Shown: positions 1 through 11,490, counted from the first letter of the stretch. The stretch: 64,000 bases of DNA from Adiantum capillus-veneris (GCA_014529385.2 CM043966.1:89972587-90036586), one strand, 5' to 3'. The notes: generated by a model from the sequence alone, not told the origin. Numbers and translations: made by a program.

Positions 1-400
1 ATATATGCATGTTAATGTTCGTGCTTCGGTGTTCGTGCTTCGGTTCTGGGGTGGTCTTATCAATAGATATTGGTAGTGTCTATAACCCCTTACAATCTTG
101 AGAGTAAATGTGGCATGCATAACATGGTGCAATGTGCACACAATCAAGCAAGTAGATACAAAATTCAATGAAATTGATTACAACCACAAAGGCAAGGAGA
201 AAACCAAGTGATCTAGTGAGGGGATTGATGCTCTTAATGCTCAAAATTCTTGAATGTCTTGGTAGTGGCCCAAAGGTCTTTAGCCTTTGCATATATTCAA
301 TGAAAGTCAACTTGATTAAGCTCTATAGATGCATTATAATGCTAATTCTAACCTACTAGGATCATATAAGGGTGATTAGGAAGTGCTAATCACACACCAT
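1..400. other. No gene recognised; possible interior of a minus-strand LTR element
   Basis: I see no coding signal. If the primer-site-like motif at 401-412 is real, this stretch is the start of the interior of a minus-strand retroelement running off the left edge of the window. Nothing in the sequence confirms that. Confidence 0.3.
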
Positions 401-412
401 GCTATGATACCA
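401..412 (-). promoter_or_regulatory. Primer-binding-site-like motif with adjacent LTR edge
   Basis: On the minus strand this reads TGGTATCATAGC, one base away from the plant initiator-Met tRNA primer site TGGTATCAGAGC. Two bases further right begins TGTTGGGC at 415, the expected edge of a 5' LTR of a minus-strand copia-type element. The far LTR edge was not found, and 415-1190 holds no recognisable gene. Confidence 0.4.
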
Positions 413-1194
413 CTTGTTGGGCTATGGTGCATACACCATTGTGGAATTCATGGTTGCACCATAGCCTAAGGATAATTAGGATTAGACTAGAGAGTGAGAT
501 CAATACACAATGTAGAATAAAAATAGTTTGCTTGTCTGATTAGAATTGGAGAGAATTACAAGCTTTGGCTATAGACTGAATGTGGAGAAGTGCAATCAAT
601 GGTTGAATGGATATGCACCACAAGCGGAAATGGCAAGGGTAGTTTGAGCTAACACAAGTGGCCATCAAGTATGTAGCATGTGTGTAGGGAAGGAGTAACA
701 TGTGTGAGACTATGTAGGTTCCACAGGAATAATGTGACTATGCACTAAAATGGTGCGTGCTTGGCTTTTAGGGAGTGTTCTCACTGTGTGTGTGTAAGAT
801 AAGACTTACTCCAAAAGCTTGCTTACTGATATAGATTGATAACAAGTCAAGGACTTATACTTTGTTGATGAGTTACATTAGCTAGTTGCTTTCATGGAAA
901 GTGAAAAGAGGTACTTTTTAGGTTACATCTTTGTTATGATAACTTGTTTAGCATGCTCAAGTGAGTTCTAAATGGGTGCTATGTTGCATATGGGACGGTT
1001 ACAGAAGATGGGTGCAAAGGGATAACAATGTGGAAAATCAAGATACTCTTCTTGATTTCATTGAACCTCCTATTGTACCATGATCCGATCAAAAGGACAG
1101 CTGGATCCATGCATGGTGCCTTTGCCAAAAACATTAGTGTTCTTTATGACGCTATCACCACTTTTGTTTTTGAGGAAGAAAACGCTTCTCCAAG

Positions 1195-2070
1195 GGGGGA
1201 GTAATGTAATTCCAAGGGCAAACCCAGGGGGGTCACGGACCCACGCCAAGGGCCGGCTGCTAGGTGTGGACATGGGATTCTAAATCTAACGACTAAGGGA
1301 CTATATAATGGGTGGTAGGGAAAATAATCCTCATGGAAGTTCCCTTTGTCTTATATTTTAAGTGTCCAATGACTCTTCATAGTAAGAATTTGGCGGACAC
1401 ATTTGTTGACTCGCGAGTGCTTCTATAGGCTATAGATATGAAACTATTACCCTATTCTCTTGAGGTAAAGGAGGTTGTTGACCCAACATAGATTGTGGTT
1501 TATCTCTCCCTTGTGCTGCATTATTTGGGCCTATTTGGTACCTCAGTGGTTGTGGAAAATCTTGCACCTTTGGAGGTCTATATGGTCTTTCCCTCATGTA
1601 ATGTTGGTTATAAAAGCACTCATTTGTCTCATGGGGGGAGTAATGTAATGCCAAGGGCAAACCTAGGGGGGTCACGGACCCAGGCCAAGGGCCGAATTCT
1701 AGGTGTGGATAGGATTCTAAATCTAACAGCCAAGGGCCTATATAATGGGTGGTAAGGTGAAGAATCCTCATGGTAGTTTCCAATGTCTTATATTTTAAGT
1801 TTCCAATGACTCTTCATAGTAAGAAGTTGTCAAAAACATTTGTTGACTCGCGAGTGCTTCTATAGGCTATATGCATCAAACTATTACCCTATTTTCTTGA
1901 GGTGAAGGAGGTTGTTGACCCAACATAGGTTGTGGTTTATCTCTCCCTTATGCTGCATTATTTGGGCCTACTTGGTACCTTAGTGGTGGTGGCAAAGGTT
2001 GCACCTTTGGAGGTCTTTATGGACTTTCCCTCATGTAATTTTGGTTGTAAAAACACTCGTTTGTCTCATG
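1195..2070 (+). repeat. Two tandem ~438-bp LTR-like units
   Basis: Positions 1202-1640 and 1641-2070 are two diverged copies of one unit. Offsets measured at two landmarks are 439 (TAATGTAAT) and 437 (TTTGTTGACTCG). Each unit follows a G-rich, polypurine-tract-like run, starts TGTAAT, has a CCAAGGGC/GGGGGGTCACGG block and a TATATAATGGG TATA-like motif. This resembles gypsy-type LTRs in head-to-tail order with little or no interior. A third, shorter match on the other strand near 62190-62230 shares the AAGGGCAAACCC block. No TSD was identified. Confidence 0.5.
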
Positions 2071-2259
2071 GTTGGTGTATTTTTTCTCAATTTCACATCA
2101 CTTCAAAGCTCTAGGTACATTTGTTGCTTGTTGCAGTTGTTGTCGTAAATTTGGATTTTGTCAATAGATTTGGTTCATTCTTCTAATCACTTTCTTGACC
2201 ATTATATCAACATTTGGTGTGGTGTGATTGACGCAGGAGCACTACGTTTTGTTGATGGT

Positions 2260-2840
2260 TCACTTATGGTTGAAGAGGCACTGCTGGTAGTATTGTCTAC
2301 ATCTTTTGATACCTCTTCGTAAATTTTGCAATTGCACTAGATACAACGCTTTTCTCATGACCTGTTCAAATGTGGTGCATTCCTTTAGGTGAAGATCCTT
2401 TTTGAGAGTTTCATTCCTCAAGCCCTCTTGAAAGAGAATTGACAATCTCTCGTCTTCTAGTAACTCTCTAACAAGACATCTCTCAATGTATTGCTTAAAG
2501 CAAAGTGAAGCCTCCTTCACCTTTTCGTTTCCTTTTACTTAAAGGCATAGATTTGGAAAACTCTATTATGCTTGATTCCCCTTCTTGAAAACTCCTCTAC
2601 AAATTCTTGCAAGAGTTGCTAGATATTTGGGAAATCTCTTCTATTCAATGGCTGGAACCATGCTAATGCTACTCCTTCCAAAGTCAACTCAAATCCCTCA
2701 TAGTGAGTATGGAAATCCACTACTTGTTCAACTCTTAAAAATTGATTAAAGAGTGAAACATGTGCATATGGATGCCTTGACCCATTGTACTTTTTGGCAA
2801 CACATTGCCACTTGAGATGGTTGTATTTGTCATGTCTCAA
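2260..2840 (-). pseudogene. Gypsy gag (retrotransposon capsid) remnant
   Basis: Two minus-strand open pieces in different frames (2619-2840 and 2260-2520) together resemble the Retrotrans_gag capsid domain of Ty3/gypsy elements. The first has the usual aromatic and WF-containing stretch (GVALAWFQPL). The second has the LVRELLEDERLSILFQEGL and KDLHLKECTTFEQVMRKAL parts. The stretch between them continues in sense but holds stops. No protease or RT follows to the left, where LTR-like repeats lie instead, so this is a deletion derivative or an orphan fragment. The gypsy pol at 4790-7735 lies on the wrong side to belong to the same copy. Confidence 0.6.
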
Positions 2841-2859
2841 CTACCATTCTCATCACTCT

Positions 2860-3540
2860 AGGTTCCCCTAAAACAACATCTCTAGCTTCATATACACCCA
2901 TTTTTTGCCAAACTTTGAATTTTGTTTTGAAAGTTGGTTTTTGACTTACCATGACTTACCAACAAGTTGCTACAACGTTTCCATGATCAGTGTGATGACC
3001 AAAAAATGTTGTCTTTGATGTTCCAAGCTCACCTTATGGGTTCCTCACCTGAAAACTCTGAATTTTTGCAACACACTTCATTTATGACAATTCATAGGGT
3101 GAGAGAGGTCAATTGATGTCTGCTTACCCTACTCCTAGTCAACTCAACAAATGGTGGCGGGAAGTATCCACCCATACTGGTCTTTCTTTTGTTTTCTCTT
3201 TTTGTATTAAGCATTATCCCTAGACTCTGACATAGTCCAAGCTATCAACCACTCAAAATACACTTGATCTAAGCCTAAAGGTCCTCAGTGACGAGTATGA
3301 ATACTCCCAAGACACCTCTACACAATAGAAGTAGACACACCTCAACCATGCGGTTTCTAAAAGTGGTTTTCGTACTCTAGGTGGTTTTCCTCTAGGTGAA
3401 CCTAGAGGAATTTCAGGACAATGCTACTAGTGGAGGAATGCTTGAAGGATGTGGTCCTTCCTTTTCCTACAATGGATACTACTTCCCTCCAAGGCTCACT
3501 TTGGAGTGCCATTCGATGGCCAAATGTTCAAATATAGTCT
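2860..3540. other. No gene recognised
   Basis: AT-rich sequence with stops in all frames and no repeat or motif that I can name. Confidence 0.3.
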
Positions 3541-3546
3541 ACCATA

Positions 3547-4518
3547 GTGAATGATAACTTACTTGGACCAATGCAAAGCTACAATGGTGATGATGAAGAG
3601 GATCATGTGGATGCACAAGCTACAAATGAAATATCAATAACAACCTATAATTTTGATGAGGAAAAGGACAATGTGGATGCACAAGCTACAGATGCAATAC
3701 CAATAATGAGCCCAGATTTTGAAACATCAATATGAGAATCATGGAAAAATCGTAGGGTCATTTTTAAGGATGAGACAATGATTCACATTGTCAATGACGG
3801 AACCATTTTATATGTATTTTCACATGAGTATGTCAAATTCAAGGAACTTGGTCTTGATTGTGTGGGTGTGGCCATTGAAAGAGAAAATGCAAGCAATGAG
3901 AATGTGGTTGAAGTGGGTAGCATTACATTAGTAGTGAAATGGCCTAACAAACATATAACAATGTTGGATGGGAGTCCATTGCAACACTTTGTTGCCATTG
4001 ATGGAATGCATACTCGATGTGAAGATGTAATCGCCTATGAAGAAAATGCTCAAATAAGTCATGAGGGTAATGCTATTCAATGTTCAAGGAAGAGACAATA
4101 CACTTTCATTAATGGGATGCAAAAAAAAGGTAGCACCAGCTTCTAGGTTCTATCTATCAATTGAATCGGCTTAAAGGGTTTCATGTATTGCTTGTTGTGG
4201 ACAAAAATGTTGTCAGTATGCAGATCATATAGTGTTGAGGTTATGAAACGAATTTTGGGAAGAATCTCATAAGACACAAAAAACTATGTTTATGATGCTC
4301 TCTCAATATGCTACCAAAAATATGAGAAGGTGCGGTATCAAATCAAGATAAATGGGACTATTGTTTGTTGTAGGGCATGGTATGAGCTACATGGAATACC
4401 AAAGACATTGTTTTACCACTACAAGGAAAACTTTGAGAATGGTATGCGTCAATATGTTCATGGAAACACATGTAGATTGAGAAGAGGACTTCAACATACT
4501 AGCTCAATGAATTTGTGA
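3547..4518 (+). pseudogene. Transposase-like N-terminal region, broken
   Basis: Three plus-strand pieces suggest one decayed gene. The first (3547-4146) is acidic, with a duplicated DNVDAQAT-type motif and a segment of unknown fold. The second (about 4170-4270, another frame) has a cysteine cluster (CCGQKCC) followed by an aromatic and charged helix. The third (4330-4518) reads INGTIVCCRAWYELHGI then FYHYKENFENGMRQYVHGN. A Cys cluster followed by a V-C-x-x-A-W/F-x-x-x-x-G-I segment and a Tyr-rich helix is, from memory, an arrangement seen ahead of some DDE-type transposase-like proteins in plants and animals. No DDE catalytic core follows before the gypsy element at 4790. The family is not identified. 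Confidence 0.4.
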
Positions 4519-4613
4519 ATAACAACTCTGAGAAGATGCCACATAGAAGTAGAAAAATGTTGTCAAAAATATCTGGGTCAATTTTTGCTTCTTCTTCTCT
4601 TCTCACTCTCTCT

Positions 4614-4665
4614 CTCTATTTATCTAGCATGGACAATCCTCAAGCTAACTAAACTACATGATTAT
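4614..4665. repeat. Short dispersed repeat shared with the PLE right flank
   Basis: The stretch after a CT-rich microsatellite, from CTAGCATGGACAATCCTCAA to about 4662, is nearly identical to 21563-21600, just outside the right (CA)n edge of the PLE-like element. In both places it sits directly beside a dinucleotide tract. It is probably part of a dispersed repeat rather than a target duplication, because the two sites are 17 kb apart. Confidence 0.5.
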
Positions 4666-4793
4666 AGAAAATGCACGTTAGTGTGGGGGAACACATGACA
4701 AAGATGTGAGAGGTGGTCTCATCATTGCTAGCCTATGGCTTGCCCTACGTCCATGGCATCTCTTTCCAATAAAGGGTACTAGCCACCACAACC

Positions 4794-5790
4794 TTATAAA
4801 ATCCTTGTAATAGGAGTTAGTACCACATGTTGGAGTTTTTCAGTTGCCAACCCCATTGTAACTGGTGATCTAGGTTGAAAACCGTACATTAGCATGAAAG
4901 GAATAAATCCAGTTGTTACGTGCTTAGAAATGTTGTAAGAAAACTCAAGAAGAGGTAGATACATTTTCCAGTTTGATTGTTTCTTGCTAACGTATGCTTG
5001 TAGCATATCCTCTAGCACTTGATGGTCTCGTTCAGTTTGACCATCCGTTTCAGGATGATCTGTTGTACTTAGGTTGAGTTGTGTACCCAATCATTTAAAA
5101 ATACCCCTCCAAAAATGACTCTTGAACTTGGGATCATGATCACTCACAATGCTACTTGGAAATCCATACGTCGTGTACATATTGTCCACAAATAACTTAG
5201 CTAACCATGGAGTCTTAATTGTTGACTTAGTTGGAATAAACTTACATAGTTTAATCAACCAATCTACGACCACCCATACCAAGTCATGACCTCGTATAGT
5301 GGTTTGGTAAACCACAATGAAATCCATAGAGATAATTTTTCACTTACCGTTATGAATCTCTAATGCATGTAAGACTCCTGCTGCCTTCAAAGGCTCTGCT
5401 TTGTTAACTTGAAATTTTTGGCAATGCAAGACATGGTCTTGAACATAGCCATGTAAACCTGGCCAATAAAACTATTGTTGTACTAGAGCATAAGTCTTTT
5501 TAATGCTTAGATGCCTTGTACTTGGACTATCGTGACATTCATAAAGAATTTGGCACCAAATGTCCACGTCTGTCGATACACAAATTCTCCCCTTGTGGAG
5601 TACATGCCCGTTATGGATGGAAAAATTCTTCCATCTCTGCAGTTCACCACTCGACAAAGGAGAACTGGGTGTGGAGGTTAACGATATACTACCAACATTG
5701 GAGTGAGAAGGATCCCTCATTTTCACATGGCTCCACCCTTTGGAGTATGTGTTGTCATGCTCATATTTTCCCTTTACAAAATTCAAAAAC
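4794..5790 (-). pseudogene. Gypsy integrase, broken
   Basis: Three minus-strand pieces make up the integrase. 5472-5786 carries the zinc-binding HHCC region (ECHDSPSTRHLSIKKTY and, past a stop, a CxxC-like FYWPGL...VQDHVLHC stretch). 5091-5327 carries the first part of the rve core (MDFIV, VVVDWLIKL, then FPSSIVSDHDPKFKSHFW with the second catalytic Asp). 4794-5090 carries the last part (TDHPETDGQTERDHQVLEDM), so the DDE glutamate is still visible. A stop separates the last two pieces. The protein would nick and join element ends to the host chromosome, but this copy cannot be translated whole. Confidence 0.8.
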
Positions 5791-5799
5791 TCACTTCAA

Positions 5800-6290
5800 A
5801 TTTTTGTGAATAGAAGAGATTTGATCTCAGGAATATGACTAAGAACATATGCTACCACGTTGTACTGCCCTTTACAATACCAGAGCTTTGCGTCATACTC
5901 CTGAATCATACTCCTAAAGAATCTCAGCCCACTTGGCCTCTCAACCCTTCAAGTTAGTTTGTTGTGTAAACCATTTTATGCTTTGATGGTGAAACAAAAT
6001 TTGAAATTGAGCTCCATACAAATAATGCTACCATGTCTTCAAGGCAGACACTATTGCATAAAGTTCACGTTTGTAAGCAGAGTAATTCTAATGTGCTAAA
6101 TCAAGCCTGTTGCTTTCAAATGCAATTGGCCTCCCCTCGAGTAGAAGGGCTGCTCTGATAGCACGATTACTAGCATCCGTTTCCAAAGCAAATGGCTTCA
6201 AAGGATCCACAATAGCTAGAATAGGAGTTGTAGCTAATGCATCCTTCAGAGTATCATTTTTTTCTGTTGAGCGGCACCCCATTGAAAGTT
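5800..6290 (-). pseudogene. Gypsy RNase H domain, broken
   Basis: Minus-strand reading shows LALETDASN-type start (PFALETDASNRAIRAALL), then KRELYAIVSALKTW and HHQSIKWFTQQTNLKG. These are the landmarks of the Ty3/gypsy RNase H that removes the RNA strand during reverse transcription. At least three in-frame stops interrupt it. It lies directly downstream of the RT domain of the same element, and the integrase follows. Confidence 0.75.
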
Positions 6291-6318
6291 TTTGCCCTTG
6301 GCTTTCACTAATTTGTCA

Positions 6319-7113
6319 TCAACACAACAATGTGAGAATAGTTTTAAACGAATCTTTGATAAAAACCTGCAAATTCCAAGAAAATCTGTAACTCTTCCAG
6401 ATTTCTAAGAGAAGGCCACCTCCAAATGGCATCCTCTTTGGATTGATCCATGTGTAGCCCATCAACTGAAATGACATGCCCTCGATAGTGAATTTCCTTC
6501 TTGAGAAAATCACACTTTGATTGGCATATAACTTGTTTGTTTGTAGCAATTCAAACACCTGCCTTAGATGTTGCAAGTGATCTTCTTCAAAGGCATTGTG
6601 CATGAGAATGTCATCGAGAAATACGATAACAAATTTGCCCAAATACGGCCTCAAGACACTATCCATTAGCGTCATGAAAGTTGTGGGCGCATTGGTTAAC
6701 CCAAAGGGCATAACCAAAAACTCATAATGTCCAAACCTTGTTTGGAATGCAATTCTAGGTGTATCAGTAAGTCAAATGTGTACTTGGTGATATCCCAATT
6801 GCAATTCTATCGTAGTAAAAATAAGAGCATGAGTGAGCTTGTCAAACAACTCATCCACTAGTGGTAATAGGTACTTGTTCTTAATAGTTATCGCATTTAA
6901 ACCATAGTAGTCAAAGCACATGTGCATTCTACCATCCTTTTTCTTCACCAATAGGATAGGAGAAGCCCATGGCAAAGAACTAGGTTGAACAAACCTTCTA
7001 TTGAGATAGTCAGCAAGTTGACGTTCCACCTCAACAGCCTTAGAATGACTCACTTTGTAGGGTGGTTTGCTAACTGGTTTACTGCCTGCAACCACATCTA
7101 TGCCATGTTGCAC
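6319..7113 (-). pseudogene. Gypsy reverse transcriptase, one in-frame stop
   Basis: The RT runs in one minus-strand frame from 7113 to 6319, broken by a TGA near 6769 that sits where the family usually has Arg (GYHQVHI then LTDTPRIAF), so it looks like a CGA-to-TGA change. Recognisable blocks are PWASPILLVKKKDGRMHMCFDYYGLNAITIKNKY, PFGLTNAPTTF and the catalytic FLDDIL (one residue shifted from the common F-V/A-D-D). The first block is conserved but has M and F in place of the usual R and V. RT copies element RNA into DNA in cytoplasmic particles. Confidence 0.85.
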
Positions 7114-7735
7114 AGATTGTGTTGGTGATAATCATGGTGGTAAATTGTTAGAAAAAAAAGAGTAGTAGTAGCCATTGTTGGTAAAGAAGAGAGAGAAGCA
7201 TGCAACGTTGAGGAATTTTCAACAATATCAACATTTGAAAGAAAATGACACAAATAGTAACACAAGAAAACTTCTTCTATTGCATTATGAGAAGAGAGCT
7301 TCATAAGCTCTGTTGTACATATGAGTGGTGAGGAAGGCACATACTTCTCTCCTAATAACAACACGTGTGAGCCATGGGATTCAAACCTCAGATTGTTGTA
7401 CTTGTAACTATGCTTAAATGACGGTCCTAGGCTATGCAACCATTCTTGACCAAGTACCACATTTGTTCACTCCAAATTCATAACCTGGAAATCCAAGGAT
7501 GTGGTATACCCTTGAATTTTTAAGATACAACTCACTTGAGTGTCCCACACCTCGGCATCATAGCCATTCATCATTGCTACATTGAAACGATGGGAACGTA
7601 GAGTTTGGGGCAAATTAAGCCATTTCACTAACCCTAGTTAATGAAATTGTGTGTAGCACCATCATCTACCAAGACACACACCTTGTGCCCTTGAATAGAT
7701 CCATTCATACGTACTAGCTCATGTGGACCAAAGGT
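7098..7735 (-). pseudogene. Gypsy aspartic protease and RT linker, broken
   Basis: At about 7640-7735 the minus strand reads GHKVCVLVDDGATHNFIN, which matches the retropepsin active-site region of gypsy elements (usually V-D-S-G-A-T-H-N-F). The catalytic Asp is present, but the next residue is Asp instead of Ser/Thr. Downstream, MVLGQEWLHSLGP at 7460 is the typical end of the protease region before RT. Stops lie between the two parts. Confidence 0.7.
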
Positions 7736-7739
7736 CTCT

Positions 7740-8109
7740 TGTCACATGGAAGATGTTAAACAACATTCATGCACCACCTTGGTGTGTGTTACCTCCACAT
7801 TGGAGAAATGTGAGGAAGACTAACCAAGAGAAGCTGTGGGAGCTCCCACCTTTAAAGAAAAAATACCAAGGCGGCTAGGTCAAGAAACCCAGGGAAGCTT
7901 CGGGTAGGCCTAGGCAGGCTGGGTAGGCGCAGACAATCGGACAGATATCCGGGCACATGCGCGGGCAACTTTGGGCAACGTGGCAGAGGTCCGGGCGGGC
8001 GGGGGAAGTGGGCAACCAGGGGGCCTCTTTTAGGTCATATGCCTCAAAAAAGGGGAGGGTCCCACATAACTTTAGAGGGCCCTTTTTTGACTTCAATCAC
8101 CCTTTTCAA

Positions 8110-8110
<1 letters not shown>
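7740..8110. other. No gene recognised
   Basis: This is where gag and the 5' LTR of the minus-strand gypsy element should lie, but I can identify neither. The part from 7865 to 8030 is more GC-rich than its surroundings. Confidence 0.3.

Positions 8111-8114
<4 letters not shown>

Positions 8115-8165
<51 letters not shown>
8115..8165. repeat. (CA)n microsatellite
   Basis: Uninterrupted CA dinucleotide tract of about 50 bases. The open frames across it (Thr-His repeats) are artefacts. Confidence 0.95.
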
Positions 8166-8167
<2 letters not shown>

Positions 8168-8426
8168 AAGGCCTTCAAATGGAGCATACACACAAAATCA
8201 AAGGCTAAATGAGCAAATGATTAGCAACGCTTTCCAAAAGCCTTCAATTTTAATCTTTTAATAAAACATGCATATGAGTTTCAATTCAAGTATTCATGGG
8301 TGCAATAGAAAGCTCTTGAGAAGGGCATTTCATTCAAGTGCTTGTAAATGACTAATTGTGCAAGGGAATCACTATGCAAACCCACCAAAGTTGGATAAAA
8401 TAGTCCACTTTGAGAGTTTTAGAAAC

Positions 8427-8506
8427 AATTATCCAATGCAATCAAGCAAGGGTTACCACACAATCTAATTATCCAATGCAATCAAGCAAGGGTTAACACA
8501 CAATCT
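8427..8506. repeat. Tandem duplication, 2 x 40 bp
   Basis: Two adjacent copies of a 40-bp unit (AATTATCCAATGCAATCAAG...) differ by one base (ACC versus AAC). The flanks 8170-8426 and 8507-8812 are AT-rich with no gene. Confidence 0.9.
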
Positions 8507-8811
8507 AATTCTCAATCTAATTATCCCTAAACATTAGCTAGGGTAGTGGCCATATAGACTTGCCCAAATCTAATGATAATGATGATTAGAATTGAGTTAC
8601 ACTGATCTAATCCTAAAAGAGTTATGAATAGATTTAGTGCTTAGAGAGAGCAAGCACTAAATCTAGCATAGAGATCTAATTAAAGTAATTAGGAGATACT
8701 AGTTACTTACAAGCTCTCATAACACTTGTAAGGTTTGAATAATTAAGGTGGATAAAGATTAGTTGCATTCATGGTAGTGAGGACTTCATAATAATTAGGA
8801 GCCAATCAAAT

Positions 8812-8812
<1 letters not shown>

Positions 8813-8864
<52 letters not shown>
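8813..8864. repeat. (AG)n microsatellite
   Basis: Perfect AG tract of about 50 bases. The sequence from 8865 to 9300 contains no recognisable gene. Confidence 0.95.
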
Positions 8865-8865
<1 letters not shown>

Positions 8866-9304
8866 ACTCAATGAACAAAGACTCGCTTGATTGATTTTTG
8901 GATAAAGAGAAAAATACAAGCTAAGTAATATGGCCTTATATAGGAGCAAAGAGGAAAGTGGCATTCATCACATGTGACATTCATCACATGTGAGAAAAGG
9001 GTAAATAGCACGTGACTATAAAGTGAGATGCATACATGCACATAATGGTGCATGGTTGGTATGCTTTAGAGGTTGGTCATGCATCGAGTGTAAGCTAAAC
9101 AGCTTACCCCAGTCGGGGTGGGGGGGACTACACAAACACATGGGAGGATACCACCAAGGGGATGCCTCTTAAGTCTTGGCCAAGGAGCACATTAAAAAAT
9201 CCAAAGTGGCACATGCCTTGGTGGGTTGCATGGAATGCCAATTGGTATGGATAATCAACAAAAATGGCCATATTGTCCTGCGCAACAAATCCTCAAGAAC
9301 CTCA

Positions 9305-9316
9305 ATGTGTGTGTGT

Positions 9317-9384
<68 letters not shown>

Positions 9385-9493
9385 CTGTATTATCCCCCCT
9401 TCTTCATCATCTTCTTCTTCTTCCTCTATCTCTGTTTATGTTTTCTTAATGACGACGAAGAAGGTGAAGATAATACAATCTTTGTGTGTGTGT

Positions 9494-9524
<31 letters not shown>

Positions 9525-9530
9525 GGGGGG
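9305..9530. repeat. Paired composite microsatellites (GT)n-(G)n-(GA)n and (GT)n-(G)n
   Basis: At 9305-9382 a GT tract passes into a G run and then a GA tract. At 9483-9530 a second GT tract passes into a G run. Between them is a TTC-rich stretch. The transitions are abrupt and tract order is the same in both. Open frames with Val-Cys, poly-Gly and Arg-Glu repeats here are not genes. Confidence 0.9.
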
Positions 9531-10124
9531 CATTGTCTTATAAGACTAATCCTCTTTTTAATTGTGCACAAATTTAACTAGTATGCATGCTTAGAATCAT
9601 GTTTGTGATGACGACGTCTCTCAAACACCAAGTAGAATTTGTCACTCTACTTTGGGAGAATGAAATGGAGTAAAGAGCAGACATGCTTGCGGCAGCTATG
9701 TCTCCCAAGCACCAAATGGATTAGTCATCCATCTTGGAAAGATGTCGTAGGGTAAAAAAGGGATCCTCTACCCGCTAAGTACGATTGACTAATGACTAAG
9801 CCTTTATCTCTTCTACCTCATAGTCGAGGACGACTATGATTTCAAGAGAGAGGTAATGTCATAAAATCTAATATCTAACCAACCCAAATGATTTTCTCAT
9901 ATTAAATCGATCACTTAATGTGGGAGAATAAACGGGAACAAGTGTTAAGATATAGATATGTGCTTATAGATCTATCTCAACACGGGGCCAATAGTAAAGG
10001 GGCCCAAATGGGAGATGGTCTATCAAGAGCAAGGCTAACCAATGGAGCATAAGACCTTAGGGTTAGCTTCATTGAAGACCTCCAATAATGTGTGTAAAAG
10101 TCCTTTGACCTTAGGTAAGCTAGG

Positions 10125-10395
10125 GCTGAGCTTGAGGTGGGAACCCGGCCCAAGCTCGAGGTGCTTGACCTGCTTGAGTTGCTTGTCGTGCTTGAGGTGT
10201 TTGTCCTGCTTGAGGTGCTTGATTAAGGTGCTTGAGGTGCTTGACTTACTCCATGCTTGAGGTGCTTGACTTGCCGCTTGATTAAGGTGCTTGAGGTGCC
10301 TTGACATGCTTTCCTGAGATGCTTGTGGGAATACCCCCTAGTCCAAGTGCTTTGTCATGCTTGATGACTAAGGTGCTTGAGCTCCTAAAGTCAAA
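10125..10395. repeat. Minisatellite of CTTGAGGTG / CTTGA units
   Basis: The words GCTTGAGGTGCTTGA and TGCTTGACTTGC recur about a dozen times with irregular spacing. The unit length is near 15 bases. An open frame on either strand (His-Leu-Lys repeats) follows from the repeat and shows no other coding sign. 9540-10120 next to it contains no recognisable gene. Confidence 0.75.
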
Positions 10396-10469
10396 AGCAT
10401 CCCTACAAGAGGGGGGGCGAGCCCTTTTCCTAGGGATTAGAGAGAGAACACACACTCACACTCACAAGG

Positions 10470-10735
10470 GAAGCCCCAACTTGAAGAGGCAGCAAGGACA
10501 CATGTCAGGTCCCTACCCATGTTACCTTCATGTGTTGCTTGAAGCCTATTGGCTAGGCTTCAAAGGGGTCCAATGATAAATTACTTGAATTATCTAATTG
10601 TTTTTGCATTTATCAAGTCCTCTCTCTCAAAGGGGAAAGGGGGACACTTGTCCCAAGGCTACCCATGTTGCTTGTAATGGCTCTTGCTTGTGATTGGCTA
10701 GGCCTGGAGGGGTCCAATGAGCTTCAAGCATGAGC
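10470..10735. repeat. Diverged duplication with shared TTGGCTAGG / GGGGTCCAATGA words
   Basis: 10500-10580 and 10640-10725 share ACCCATGTT...GCTTG..., ATTGGCTAGGC and GGGGTCCAATGA in the same order, so an old duplication of about 140 bp. Short CACACACTCACA tracts flank both halves (about 10450 and 10790). I see no gene from 10735 to 11230. Confidence 0.5.
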
Positions 10736-11233
10736 TACAAGGGGGGGTCGACCCAAGAAAGCTAGGGGGGTGCTTAGGGGGTATACTCACCCACACACAC
10801 TCACAAACACTCTCATTGTGTACTATGCAAAGGGCAAGAACTCCCTCTCTTTCTCCAAGCAAGTAGAGGTTGAGAGCCTACACCAACACTCTTGGCTATG
10901 GAGTGCAAATCCATCCAAGAGCCATGCTTCAATGCTTGAGCTTGCCATCTATTTCTTCTTCATTACTATGCTATTATGTATGCTAGCACAAGAGTTATGA
11001 TAAGTGAGGAACTAGCTCTTTCTCGTATGAAATGTTTCTTCTTCCTCTTCCCTACCCTCATTCCCTGCTAGCTCTCCCCACCTTCGAAGGTGTTTGAGGT
11101 CTTGGGACTGAGGCTTGGTATAGTTAAAGCTTTCTTCAAGTTTAGGTTATGCTATGATGGTGATGCATGAAGCTTTCCATCTTCATTGCTTCACCTAGGT
11201 CACAAGGAACACAAAGAATGTATTGTAACAAGT

Positions 11234-11400
11234 CTCTCTTTATGGGAGAAATCATAATACAAATGCCTATTGGAGGGGGGACCGGCTCCACATAAATCCG
11301 GTCCTCAACTGTTGTCATGTTCTCTAAATTCTCTCTCTTGCAAAAGTATTGTCCATGCCAAGTTAACTAATTGCTATAATTATGTTGCTATCTTCAATTA
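11234..11400 (+). repeat. Dispersed repeat, inverted partner at 50205-50372
   Basis: The block holding AATACAAATGCCTATTGGAG, a GGGGGGACCGG core, CCGGTCCTCAA and GCCAAGTTAACTAA recurs on the opposite strand at 50205-50372 with modest divergence. It looks like the end of an unidentified LTR or other transposon, since both copies stop abruptly. The left copy lies directly upstream of the truncated copia element. Confidence 0.7.
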
Positions 11401-11490
11401 TGTCTACCCGCTATGCTCACAAAATCATTTCTTGAAAGTACTCTCATTAAATTCCGCTACTCTCAAATTGAATAGGCAAATTCCATTACA

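Larger units (their letters stand above)
4790..7735 (-). mobile_element. Ty3/gypsy pol region, decayed
   Basis: Read on the minus strand the order is aspartic protease, RT, RNase H, zinc-finger integrase and integrase core. This is the Ty3/gypsy order, since copia has integrase before RT. No chromodomain, gag or convincing LTR was found, so the copy is partial. Several in-frame stops and frame changes make it non-functional. The sequence 4665-4790 beyond its 3' end holds nothing recognisable. Confidence 0.85.

Noticed and set aside
10035-10307. 90-codon His-Leu-Lys-rich frame
   Set aside because: It is produced by the CTTGAGGTG minisatellite.
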